DNA from: an uncultured Bacteroidia bacterium
GTDB lineage: Bacteria; Bacteroidota; Bacteroidia; Bacteroidales; UBA932
DNA length: 64,000 nt
Assembly: GCA_902801205.1 (NCBI GenBank)
Contig: CADCHE010000001.1
Span: forward strand, 62,001 to 126,000
Direction of reading: 5' to 3'
Both the position numbers and the translations under genes were made by a program. The notes under the pieces are model-generated. The model saw nothing but the letters and a program-made list of their open reading frames with translations. It ran no database searches and was not told where the DNA came from. Shown piece after piece: positions 57,030 through 64,000 of the stretch. Positions within the stretch are counted from its first letter, which is position 1, and every line of letters starts with the position of its first letter.

Positions 57030-57746
57030 CTATTGCGCAATAAACATGTACACGATGTTTCCGATCTGCCGCGGCGGCGCCGAGGCGGATGCGGAGAACT
57101 TCGACAGCCGGGCGGCGCGCACCGCGAAATTGCGCAGGCAGCCGTCCGCGGACGAAACTTCGTCCTGCACCTTGGCGTTCACCACATTGCCGGAAGGGTC
57201 CACGGTGATGATCACCGTCACGTGGCCTGCGCCCATGCAGCGGTAGGCCGGGATCGAAAGCCGGCTCGCCTTGCGTCCTTCCAGGTCGTAGGACACGACC
57301 GACGGACCGCTGTAGGTCTGCTTCTTCGGCTCCTCCTTCCGGGGCGCCGGCTTGTTCTCCGACACGTAGTCCTCATCGTTCTCCTCGACCTTGAAACCGT
57401 CCTTCAGTTCCTTGGCCAGCCGCTCCGCATCTTTGTAGAGCTGTTCCGCATCGGTGTTGCGGTCGTCCTTGAGCGCGGCGCGGCTCCGGTCCACCGCCAC
57501 GTTCCGGATCGGAACACCGGCGGCGGAGGCGATCAGATCGTCCAGGCGTTTGCTGATGTCTTCCTTGAACTGGATCTCTTCCTTCTCCTTCTGCACGGCT
57601 TCCTGCTTGGAGAAGTCGATGACAAAGGTGTTCTCTGACCGGAGCGCCGCCCCGATCTGGCTGGCCAGCAAGATGATCAGCACCACCAGGTGAAAGATCA
57701 CGGTGATGTAGAGCCCTGCCTTGTCTTCGCTGTCCAACCGCTTCAT
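57030..57746 (-). CDS. TonB-like energy transducer protein
   Basis: A 238-residue protein with an N-terminal membrane helix (about 12-35; LYITVIFHLVVLIILLASQI), a charged periplasmic linker rich in Lys/Glu (about 45-150) and a C-terminal domain (about 160-238) with HVTVIITVDPSGNVVNAKVQ, a TonB-type beta strand pattern. It lacks the Pro/Lys repeats of E. coli TonB. It lies 3 nt after udk, away from the exbB-exbD operon at 59915-62239, but could use that motor. Confidence 0.75.
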   Translation of the reverse strand: MKRLDSEDKAGLYITVIFHLVVLIILLASQIGAALRSENTFVIDFSKQEAVQKEKEEIQFKEDISKRLDDLIASAAGVPIRNVAVDRSRAALKDDRNTDAEQLYKDAERLAKELKDGFKVEENDEDYVSENKPAPRKEEPKKQTYSGPSVVSYDLEGRKASRLSIPAYRCMGAGHVTVIITVDPSGNVVNAKVQDEVSSADGCLRNFAVRAARLSKFSASASAPPRQIGNIVYMFIAQ

Positions 57747-57749
57747 CGG

Positions 57750-58373
57750 CTACTTCCCCCTTTTTTCACGGAGCGCCTTCTCCACCGTCGCGGAGATGAT
57801 GTCGATCGCCACCTTGTTGTGCCCGCCCTGCGGGATGATGATGTCGGCGTACCGCTTGCTCGGTTCGATGAATTGCAGGTACATCGGCTTGACCGTCTTG
57901 GTATAGCGCTCGATGACGGTCTCGACCGTCTTCCCGCGTTCGAGGATGTCTCGCGCCATGACACGCATCAGCCGGTCGTCGTCGTCCGCGTCCACGAAGA
58001 TCTTGATGTCCATCTGGTCGCGGAGTTCCTTGCAGGTGAAGATCAGGATGCCTTCGATGATGATCACGTCCGCCGGCGCGACACGCACCGTCTCGGTCTT
58101 GGAGCGCGAGCAGGTGATGTAGGAATACACCGGTTGTTCGATGTCCGCACCGGCCTTGAGATCCTTCAACTGCTTGCATAGCAGCTTGAAGTCGATGGCG
58201 TCCGGGTGGTCGAAGTTGATCTGCTGCCGCTCTTCCATGGGAAGATGGCTGGAATCCTTGTAGTAGGAGTCCTGCGGGATGACGACCACCTGCTCCTTGA
58301 GCTGGTTCGTGATCGCTTTGACGACCGTGGTCTTTCCGGAGCCGGAGCCGCCGGCAATTCCAATGACTAGCAT
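57750..58373 (-). CDS. udk: Uridine kinase
   Basis: A 207-residue uridine/cytidine kinase of normal length. P-loop GGSGSGKT at 8-15, substrate region QDSYYKD and NFDHPDAIDF, and the lid arginines in DDRLMRVMARDILERG. It salvages uridine and cytidine to the monophosphates. Lies 12 nt after asnS and 3 nt before the TonB-like gene. Confidence 0.97.
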   Translation of the reverse strand: MLVIGIAGGSGSGKTTVVKAITNQLKEQVVVIPQDSYYKDSSHLPMEERQQINFDHPDAIDFKLLCKQLKDLKAGADIEQPVYSYITCSRSKTETVRVAPADVIIIEGILIFTCKELRDQMDIKIFVDADDDDRLMRVMARDILERGKTVETVIERYTKTVKPMYLQFIEPSKRYADIIIPQGGHNKVAIDIISATVEKALREKRGK

Positions 58374-58385
58374 ATCCTGTTTGTT

Positions 58386-59789
58386 TTAGAATTCAGCATT
58401 CTTGGGCGTCCTGGGGAAGGGGATGACGTCGCGGATGTTGGCCATGCCGGTGACGAAGAGGAGCAGGCGCTCGAAGCCCAGTCCGAAACCGCTGTGCGGA
58501 ACGGTGCCGTAGCGGCGGGTGTCGAGGTACCACTCCAGGTTCTTGCGGCTCATCTTCAGCTCGTCGATACGGGCTTCCAGTTTCTCGAGGGAGCTTTCGC
58601 GCTCGGAACCGCCGATGATCTCGCCGATTTTCGGGAAGAGCACATCCATGCCGCGGACCGTCCGTCCGTCTTCGTTCTGCTTCATGTAGAAGGCCTTGAT
58701 GTCCTTCGGGAAGTCAATGAGGATCACGGGTTTCCCGAAGTGTTTTTCCACGAGGTACCGTTCGTGTTCGCTCTGGAAGTCCATGCCCCAGGAGACAGGA
58801 TACTCGAACTGCACGCCGGAAGCCACCGCCGCTTCGAGGATCTCGACCGCTTCCGTGTACGTGACACGCTGGAAAGCGATCCCCAGCACGCTGCGCAGGC
58901 GCTCGATGAGCCCGTTGTCGTATTTGTCGCAAAGGAACTGCAGGTCGTCCATGCTGTGGTCCAGCGCATACTGTACCAGATACTTCACGAACTCCTCGGC
59001 CAGTTCCATGTTGTCTTCGATGTCGTAGAAGGCCATTTCCGGTTCGATCATCCAGAACTCCGCCAGGTGGCGGGGCGTATTGGAGTTCTCCGCCCGGAAG
59101 GTCGGGCCGAAGGTGTAGATCTCGCCGACCGCCGTGGCGCCCAGCTCGCCTTCGAGCTGTCCGCTCACGGTGAGGCTGGTCTTCTTGCCGAAGAAGTCCT
59201 TGCTGAAATCAACCGTCCCGTCCTTCTTCTTGGGGATGTTCTCGAGGTTCATCGTGGTGACTTGGAACATGTCGCCGGCACCCTCTGCGTCAGATTCCGT
59301 GATCAGCGGAGTGTGAAGATAGACGAAGCCCTTGTCATTGAAGAACTTATGAATGGCGAAAGCCATGGCGTGGCGGATGCGGAGCACGGCGCCGAAGGTG
59401 TTCGTGCGCAGGCGCATGTGTGCGACGGTGCGCAGGTATTCCAGCGAAGTGTCCTTCTTCTGCAGCGGGTAGCGGACCGGATCGCACTCTCCGAGCACTT
59501 CGATGCTTTCCGCCTGGATCTCGACCGCCTGTCCGCTGCCCACGGAGGCTACCAGGGTGCCGCGCACGCTGAGGCTGGCGCCCGTCGTTACGCGTCGGAG
59601 CGTATCCTCGTCGATCTTGGCCGTATCGGCGACTACCTGGATGTTGTAGATGGTGGATCCGTCGTTCAGTGCGATGAATTTGATCTGTTTGTTGCCGCGT
59701 TTGGTTCTGACCCAGCCTTTCGCCAGCACTTCCGTTCCCGGCTGCTCCTGCAGCAGGTCCTTGACTTTCCTTCTTTTGATCGTTTCCAT
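58386..59789 (-). CDS. asnS: Asparaginyl-tRNA synthetase
   Basis: A 467-residue class IIb synthetase. The start [13 protein letters not shown] at 59789 opens on the OB-fold anticodon-binding domain ([20 protein letters not shown]). Class II motif 2 ([20 protein letters not shown]) and motif 3 ([12 protein letters not shown]) are intact. First gene of the long operon down to the S41 peptidase; it has its own promoter and a short leader with a hairpin. No T-box was seen. Confidence 0.97.
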   Translation of the reverse strand: METIKRRKVKDLLQEQPGTEVLAKGWVRTKRGNKQIKFIALNDGSTIYNIQVVADTAKIDEDTLRRVTTGASLSVRGTLVASVGSGQAVEIQAESIEVLGECDPVRYPLQKKDTSLEYLRTVAHMRLRTNTFGAVLRIRHAMAFAIHKFFNDKGFVYLHTPLITESDAEGAGDMFQVTTMNLENIPKKKDGTVDFSKDFFGKKTSLTVSGQLEGELGATAVGEIYTFGPTFRAENSNTPRHLAEFWMIEPEMAFYDIEDNMELAEEFVKYLVQYALDHSMDDLQFLCDKYDNGLIERLRSVLGIAFQRVTYTEAVEILEAAVASGVQFEYPVSWGMDFQSEHERYLVEKHFGKPVILIDFPKDIKAFYMKQNEDGRTVRGMDVLFPKIGEIIGGSERESSLEKLEARIDELKMSRKNLEWYLDTRRYGTVPHSGFGLGFERLLLFVTGMANIRDVIPFPRTPKNAEF

Positions 59790-59806
59790 AAAGGTCTGTT
59801 TCCGTG

Positions 59807-59822
59807 CGCATGAGCGCACAAT
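59807..59822 (-). other. Leader hairpin upstream of asnS
   Basis: GTGCGC and GCGCAC form a perfect 6-bp stem with a 4-nt TCAT loop in the asnS leader, between the -7 element and the start codon. Possible role in mRNA stability or initiation; no known motif. Confidence 0.45.
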
Positions 59823-59834
59823 TATCCTATCTTA

Positions 59835-59842
59835 CAAAGATA
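59835..59842 (-). promoter_or_regulatory. -7 element of the asnS operon promoter
   Basis: TATCTTTG on the minus strand, 46 nt upstream of the asnS ATG. The element is part of a small palindrome (CTATCTT tgt AAGATAG). Upstream is a T-rich run without a clear TTTG at -33. Confidence 0.6.
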
Positions 59843-59853
59843 GTATAAAAAAA

Positions 59854-59896
59854 CAAAAAAAAGAGGACCGGTCCCGTGGATCGGTCCTCTTTTTCA
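59854..59896. terminator. Terminator after the exbB-exbD operon
   Basis: AAGAGGACCG (59861-59870) pairs with CGGTCCTCTT (59882-59891), with an 11-nt loop. On the minus strand it is followed by a long T-run, 19 nt past the last exbD stop; on the plus strand by TTTTT, so it can work both ways. Confidence 0.85.
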
Positions 59897-59914
59897 AATC
59901 TATGTCGGTACGGG

Positions 59915-60379
59915 TTACTTTGCAGCCGCCTTGTTCGCGGCGTACATGATCTTCAGCGCGGAGCAGCGACGCAGCTCCTGCTTCACATCCGTAATGATAC
60001 CCATACGTACATCCTGGTCTGCCTTGATCGACACAGTCATCAATTGACGGTCAGCCTCGCTCATCGCCTCACGTTCGGCGGCGATGAAGTCGCGGATGTC
60101 GTCGACGGTCTTGAAAGAGTCGTTGAGCTGGATACGCGCATCGGTACCGAACTGGGCCTGATACTGGGCCGTCGGGGAACCGATGTTGATGTAGGAAGAC
60201 AAGTCTTTTCTTTCAAGTTTCACGACTTCGGTAGCTTCAGGAAGTTTCACCTTCACCTTCACTTCGTTGGAACGAAGCTGGGAGGTGACCATGAAGAAGA
60301 ACAGGAACATGAAGACGATATCGGAACTTGTTCCCAACTCCGGCATTTCTTTCTTGCCGCTTCTTTTGAAAATAGGCAT
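59915..60379 (-). CDS. ExbD/TolR-family biopolymer transport protein (second copy)
   Basis: A 154-residue protein with one N-terminal membrane helix (about 18-33; SSDIVFMFLFFFMV). The ion-pathway aspartate is in the SSDIVFM context. The rest is a periplasmic domain ending DVKQELRRCSALKIMYAANK. ExbD dimers sit in the ExbB pentamer and use the proton gradient to energise TonB. Last gene of the operon, 21 nt after the other exbD. Confidence 0.9.
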   Translation of the reverse strand: MPIFKRSGKKEMPELGTSSDIVFMFLFFFMVTSQLRSNEVKVKVKLPEATEVVKLERKDLSSYINIGSPTAQYQAQFGTDARIQLNDSFKTVDDIRDFIAAEREAMSEADRQLMTVSIKADQDVRMGIITDVKQELRRCSALKIMYAANKAAAK

Positions 60380-60400
60380 AGTGCGTTCCTCCTGAATTAC

Positions 60401-60979
60401 TTACTTTTTCGTAACATCCTTCGGCTCAGCCTCGGATATGTTCTGTGGAATGGCTTCCTTGACGATCTTCTGCTGGTCCTCGTTCAGGTTCGCGAAAACC
60501 TTCCCGTACTGGGCGCGGCTGAAATCGTCGCGGATTTCGTTCACGGCCTTCACGAGCTCGTTCTGCACGGCGATGTAGGCCTGGTAGGAAGTACCGCGGT
60601 CGTTCTGCAGGGAGATGACACCCTTCGAGACCGGATATTCACCGAATCCTTCGATGAACTTGTTCTCCCGCTCGGGGAGGTTCGGGTCGTTCGCCGGATT
60701 GGTGAGGAATTCCTTGATCTTATCCTTGAGCTGGCTGACGTCCATAAGCTGGTCACCGGCAAACAATCTGTCCGCCGAGTTGATCTTCACGATGATAATG
60801 TTTCTTTTGTTTACCTTCGTGTCCTCGGTCTTCTGGTCTTTGTCAGGCATCGGCGGCAGACGACGCTGCAGACCCGACTGCTGATCCATGGTGGAAGTCA
60901 TCAGGAAGTAGCAGAGCAGGAGGAAAGCGATGTCGGCAGTCGATTGCGTGTTCAACCCCGGTGTTTTTCTTTTGGACAT
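60401..60979 (-). CDS. ExbD/TolR-family biopolymer transport protein (first copy)
   Basis: A 192-residue ExbD with the membrane helix at about 14-30 (STADIAFLLLCYFLMTSTM), where the aspartate of TADIAF is the predicted proton-carrying residue. The periplasmic part is longer than in the second copy, and both are distinct in sequence. Paired exbD genes after exbB are common in Bacteroidota and may form heterodimers. Confidence 0.9.
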   Translation of the reverse strand: MSKRKTPGLNTQSTADIAFLLLCYFLMTSTMDQQSGLQRRLPPMPDKDQKTEDTKVNKRNIIIVKINSADRLFAGDQLMDVSQLKDKIKEFLTNPANDPNLPERENKFIEGFGEYPVSKGVISLQNDRGTSYQAYIAVQNELVKAVNEIRDDFSRAQYGKVFANLNEDQQKIVKEAIPQNISEAEPKDVTKK

Positions 60980-60988
60980 GGCTGAATC

Positions 60989-61411
60989 TTATTTGTTGGT
61001 GATGAGGCCCCGGATCACTCCGAAGATGATGGCCGCCACGGCACCGATGCCGAGAATGGCAACGAGGCTGAGCATCGTGTCCGTCATCTTGAGCGTCTGG
61101 ACATCAGGCTGAGTCTTGACATTGAGGGCCGGAGCGCCCTTGGCGAGGAAGTAGACCACGCCGATGAGGACGGCAGCCGCAATCAGGAAGAGTGCCGCTT
61201 TGAGCAGCCCCTTCGGGTTGTTTTTACCGGTAAGGATGATGGCGAGACCGACCCAGAGCACCACGGCTGCGATGAGCAGGATGTAGGTGTATCTGAGGAT
61301 CGCGTCCACGCTGGCGCTGTCCGTCGTATCACCCTTGGAGAGGCTCCAAGCGGCGAGGACAACACCCAGGATGCCCAGGATCCATCCGATCAATTTGAAT
61401 ACTTTGTTCAT
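60989..61411 (-). CDS. Small membrane protein in the exb operon
   Basis: A 140-residue protein with about four hydrophobic segments (about 5-22, 42-60, 70-90, 112-134) and little else: LIGWILGILGVVLAAWSL at the start and GVIRGLITNK at the end. It lies between exbB and the first exbD, 9 nt upstream of the latter. No recognised family; position suggests a role with the ExbB-ExbD motor. Confidence 0.7.
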   Translation of the reverse strand: MNKVFKLIGWILGILGVVLAAWSLSKGDTTDSASVDAILRYTYILLIAAVVLWVGLAIILTGKNNPKGLLKAALFLIAAAVLIGVVYFLAKGAPALNVKTQPDVQTLKMTDTMLSLVAILGIGAVAAIIFGVIRGLITNK

Positions 61412-61441
61412 TTTTCAGTGGATTCTAGAAAGGGTTCCCAA

Positions 61442-62239
61442 TTATTTCTTGTACTTGGCCAGCGTGTCGACGAGGTCGATGGAGGCCTCCTCCATGTCGA
61501 TCGAAAGGGCATCGATCCGGGAGAGGATGTAGTTGTAGAACACCTGCAGAATCATAGCGACGATCAGACCACCGACCGTGGTGATGAGGGCGACCTTCAT
61601 ACCACCGGCCACGATGTTCGGGGAAATGTCGCCGGCAGCCTCGATGGCGTCGAACGCCTGGACCATACCGATAACCGTTCCCAAGAAACCGAGGGACGGG
61701 GCCAGGGCGATGAACAGGGAGATCCAGGAAAGGTTGTTTTCCATCATGCTCATCTGGACACCACCGGCGGAAGCGATGCGCTTCTCGACCACGTCGAGAC
61801 CTTCGTCATAGTGGAGAAGGCCGTCGTAGAAGATGCTGGCGACGGGGCCCTTCGTGTCACGGCAGACGTCCTTGGCAGCCTCGATGCCGCCATCGGCCAG
61901 TGCCTGTTCCACTTTCTCGACCAGTTTCTTGGTGTTGGTCTTCGCGAAGGAGAGGTAGAGGATACGTTCGATGGCCAGCGCCAGACCGAGGATCAAGCAG
62001 AGAATGATAGCGGACATGAAGCCCGGACCACCCTGGATGAAGTAGGATTTGATCTGCTGGTGGAAAGGAACATCCTCACCGGTGCCTTTGAGAAGGTCCT
62101 CGGCCGTCATGGCCTGGGGAGCGGCGGCTTCGACCTGCTCGGCGGCGTTCTCAGCGGCGGCCTGGTCCTGAGCGGATGCAATGTTCGCAGTGAAGGCGAG
62201 GGTGCCCGCTACTGCCAAAAGCATGAAAAACTTTTTCAT
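61442..62239 (-). CDS. exbB: MotA/TolQ/ExbB proton channel family protein
   Basis: A 265-residue ExbB with three membrane segments (about 73-92, 172-195, 212-235) and the conserved APSLGFLGTVIGMVQAF and TTVGGLIVAM stretches. Unusually for ExbB it starts with a cleavable-looking signal (MKKFFMLLAVAGTLAFTANI, then ASAQ) and an Ala/Glu-rich segment before the first membrane helix; this form is known in the phylum. First gene of the operon driving TonB-dependent uptake. Confidence 0.93.
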   Translation of the reverse strand: MKKFFMLLAVAGTLAFTANIASAQDQAAAENAAEQVEAAAPQAMTAEDLLKGTGEDVPFHQQIKSYFIQGGPGFMSAIILCLILGLALAIERILYLSFAKTNTKKLVEKVEQALADGGIEAAKDVCRDTKGPVASIFYDGLLHYDEGLDVVEKRIASAGGVQMSMMENNLSWISLFIALAPSLGFLGTVIGMVQAFDAIEAAGDISPNIVAGGMKVALITTVGGLIVAMILQVFYNYILSRIDALSIDMEEASIDLVDTLAKYKK

Positions 62240-62330
62240 AACTGTTTCCGTGTGTTTTAATTAATAATGTATTAAATAGTTATCGTTTTCCTAGCCGGAT
62301 TTCGGGCCGAAAAGAACCCATAAATCCAGT

Positions 62331-62361
62331 GCAAGTTACTAATTTATTTTCAAAAGGCAAG
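62331..62361 (-). promoter_or_regulatory. Probable promoter of the exbB operon
   Basis: Minus strand: CTTG (62358-62361), 19 nt, then TAACTTGC (62331-62338), a moderate match. It predicts a leader of about 85 nt before exbB. The -33 part lies just after the ansA stop. Confidence 0.4.
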
Positions 62362-62363
62362 GT

Positions 62364-63398
62364 TTATTCGGAAATTTCTCCCCGAATATTTTCTCCGATG
62401 TGCGGAGCGGCCTCCCGGATGTCGGAATATTTTCCCAGCAACCAGAAAAGCTTGGCCAGCATGCCTTCGGTCGTGCAGTCGCCGCCAGAGACGACGCCTG
62501 ACCGCTCGAGGGCCTTTCCGGTCGCGTAAAGCTGCATGTTCACCGCCCCGCGGAGACACTGGGTCACGTTGACGAGCAACTTGCCCATCGCCACGGCTTC
62601 GTCGACGATTTTCAGGAACCAGTCTTTCGAAGGGGCGTTCCCGGATCCGTAGGTTTCCAGGATGACGGCCCGTGTCTCGGGGCCCAGGAGGATGTTCCGC
62701 ACGACCTGGGGCGTGATGCCCGGGTGGATCTTCAGGATGGAGACGCGGGTGTCCAGCGCGCCGGCGATGCGCAGCGGCTCGTCCCAGCGCGCCGGCCGCC
62801 GGATGTGCTGCAGGTTGTACCGGATCTGGATGCCGGCTTCCGCCAGCAGCGGGTGGTTGGGGGAGGAGAAGGCGTCGAACTGCTCGGCGTTGACCTTCGT
62901 GCTCCGGTTCCCGCGCATCAGTTTGGCGTCGAAGAGCACCGATACTTCAGGGACCAGCGCATGGCCTCCGGCATCTTTCGCAGCGGCCACTTCGATGGCG
63001 GAGACGAGGTTCTCCCGCCCGTCCGTGCGCGGTGCACCGACCGGGAGCTGGCTGCCCGTGAAGACCACCGGCTTGGCCAGGTTCTCCAGCATGAAACTCA
63101 GCGCAGAGGCCGAGTAGGACATCGTGTCCGTCCCATGCAGCACGACGAATCCGTCATACTGGTCGTAACGGTCGCGGATGAGGGTGGCCAGGGACTGCCA
63201 CAGCGCAGGCTCGACGTCCGAAGAATCGATGAGGGGATCGAAGGACCACGCGTCGATCCGGAGGGCGGACTTGCGCAGTTCCGGAACCTCTTCGGCGATC
63301 TGCCCGAAATCGACCGGACGGAGGGCGCCGTCGGTGGGGTCCTGCCGCATCCCGATGGTGCCGCCCGTATAAATCAGCAAGATGGAAGTATCTTTCAT
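62364..63398 (-). CDS. ansA: Type I (cytoplasmic) L-asparaginase
   Basis: A 344-residue asparaginase. The start MKDTSILLIYTGGTIGM at 63398 is chosen because the longer frame overlaps tatD. The two catalytic threonine motifs are TGGTIG (11-16) and HGTDT (88-92); GDCTTEGMLAKL near the C-terminus is typical for the type I enzyme. No signal peptide, so cytoplasmic. It hydrolyses asparagine to aspartate and ammonia. Ten bases downstream of tatD. Confidence 0.94.
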   Translation of the reverse strand: MKDTSILLIYTGGTIGMRQDPTDGALRPVDFGQIAEEVPELRKSALRIDAWSFDPLIDSSDVEPALWQSLATLIRDRYDQYDGFVVLHGTDTMSYSASALSFMLENLAKPVVFTGSQLPVGAPRTDGRENLVSAIEVAAAKDAGGHALVPEVSVLFDAKLMRGNRSTKVNAEQFDAFSSPNHPLLAEAGIQIRYNLQHIRRPARWDEPLRIAGALDTRVSILKIHPGITPQVVRNILLGPETRAVILETYGSGNAPSKDWFLKIVDEAVAMGKLLVNVTQCLRGAVNMQLYATGKALERSGVVSGGDCTTEGMLAKLFWLLGKYSDIREAAPHIGENIRGEISE

Positions 63399-63408
63399 TT
63401 CCAATAAG

Positions 63409-64000
63409 TTATATGTTGAATAACGCATGGGCGGAGGCCGTCGTCACGCGGTCGACCTCTTCGGGGGCGATACCGCGGAGCTCGGCGATTTTCCGCACGA
63501 CCAGCGGCAGGTAGGCGCTCTCGTTGCGCTTCCCGCGGTAGGGGACCGGTGTCAGGTACGGGGCGTCGGTTTCCAGCACGATGCGCTCCAGCGGGACGCG
63601 CCGGACGACATCGGAGAGGGTCGCCGCATTCTTGAAGGTCACGACACCGCCCACGCCGATCCGCCAGTCTCCGATCCGCTGCAGTTCCAGGAAGGATTCG
63701 TAGCTCCCGCTGAACGCGTGCATGTTGCCCCGGATCCCGAGGTGCCGGTGGGCGCGGAGCACGTCCAGGAAGTCGCCCATCGCATCCCGCAGGTGGATGT
63801 TGACGGGCAGGTCCAGGCGGGCGGCCAGTTCCAGCTGTGCGGCGAGTGCATCTTTCTGCTGTGCAGCGAATTCCTTTCCCTCATGGTAGTCCAGCCCGAT
63901 CTCGCCCACGGCGACGAAGGACCGCTCCGCCGCCTGGCGTTCCACCAGGTCGAATTCTGCCTCCCAGTCCGCGCCGACGCTGCCCGGGTACAGCCCGACC
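63409..64000 (-). CDS. TatD-family metal-dependent hydrolase (N-terminus beyond window edge)
   Basis: The last 196 residues of a TatD protein; the N-terminus with the first metal-binding HxH is outside the window. The visible part opens GLYPGSVGADWEAEFDLVE, which is the conserved G-hH-P-x-S region, and continues with GEIGLDY, NIHLRDA, MHAFSG and ETDAPYLTPVP, all TatD metal-site motifs. TatD proteins are magnesium-dependent exonucleases with proofreading-like or apoptotic-type DNase roles. An internal GTG at 63945 is not the true start. Confidence 0.95.
   Translation of the reverse strand, partial: VGLYPGSVGADWEAEFDLVERQAAERSFVAVGEIGLDYHEGKEFAAQQKDALAAQLELAARLDLPVNIHLRDAMGDFLDVLRAHRHLGIRGNMHAFSGSYESFLELQRIGDWRIGVGGVVTFKNAATLSDVVRRVPLERIVLETDAPYLTPVPYRGKRNESAYLPLVVRKIAELRGIAPEEVDRVTTASAHALFNI

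Noticed and set aside
59790-59842. T-box or other tRNA-sensing leader for asnS
   Set aside because: The leader is under 50 nt and has only a 6-bp hairpin; no T-box sequence.

Overview
The window reads as a chromosomal segment of a GC-rich member of the Bacteroidales (phylum Bacteroidota), probably an uncultured gut or rumen lineage. The grounds are the style of the RNA polymerase, ribosomal and tRNA genes, many promoters of the Bacteroidota type (TTTG, 19-20 nt, TAnnTTTG), FecI/FecR-type surface signalling, lipoprotein glycosidases (GH43, GH109) and an ExbB-ExbD-ExbD energy module. The lineage is inferred from motifs, not from a search.

Left part (1-15900), mostly on the minus strand: a FecR anti-sigma factor cut by the window edge, its ECF sigma factor, a putative glycosidase lipoprotein, then the gene-expression block tRNA-Thr, tRNA-Tyr, tRNA-Gly, tRNA-Thr, tuf, tRNA-Trp, secE, nusG, rplKAJL, rpoB, rpoC (listed in transcription order). 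The rpoB reading frame is broken near 8500, where about 22-25 nt of a conserved stretch seem to be missing. That is either a sequence or assembly error or a very unusual split gene.

Middle (15900-32200): dxs; a plus-strand operon of two tandem MFSD1-like transporters and a second copy of the glycosidase-like lipoprotein; a minus-strand operon of an NAD-binding epimerase-like protein, an OPA-type MFS transporter and a small membrane protein; then a tightly overlapping lysine/diaminopimelate operon (dapE-like, lysC, dapB, dapA, dapD, dapF) behind a near-perfect promoter; a DUF975 membrane protein; rimM and rpsP; and a tRNA-Leu.

Accessory patch (32200-42100): next to the tRNA-Leu lies a lower-GC patch with a truncated HepT-type HEPN gene and an unusual fused AbiEi-like winged-helix plus MNT nucleotidyltransferase protein. 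The fusion gene has a 17-bp palindrome over its promoter. After it come a truncated glycosidase gene, a large exported alpha/alpha-barrel-like enzyme, an operon of GH109, a HGSNAT/DUF5009-like membrane acetyltransferase and GH43, and an M16 peptidase with a small exported partner.

Right part (42100-64000): dnaX-lptB; efp; cmk-ispH; a short NtrC-type response regulator followed by a GH2-like exported protein; a seven-gene minus-strand operon (asnS, udk, TonB-like, unknown anchored protein, acyl-CoA ligase, dCMP deaminase, S41 peptidase); the exbB-hypothetical-exbD-exbD operon; type I asparaginase; and a TatD nuclease that runs off the right edge. No CRISPR array, complete insertion sequence or rRNA gene was seen.
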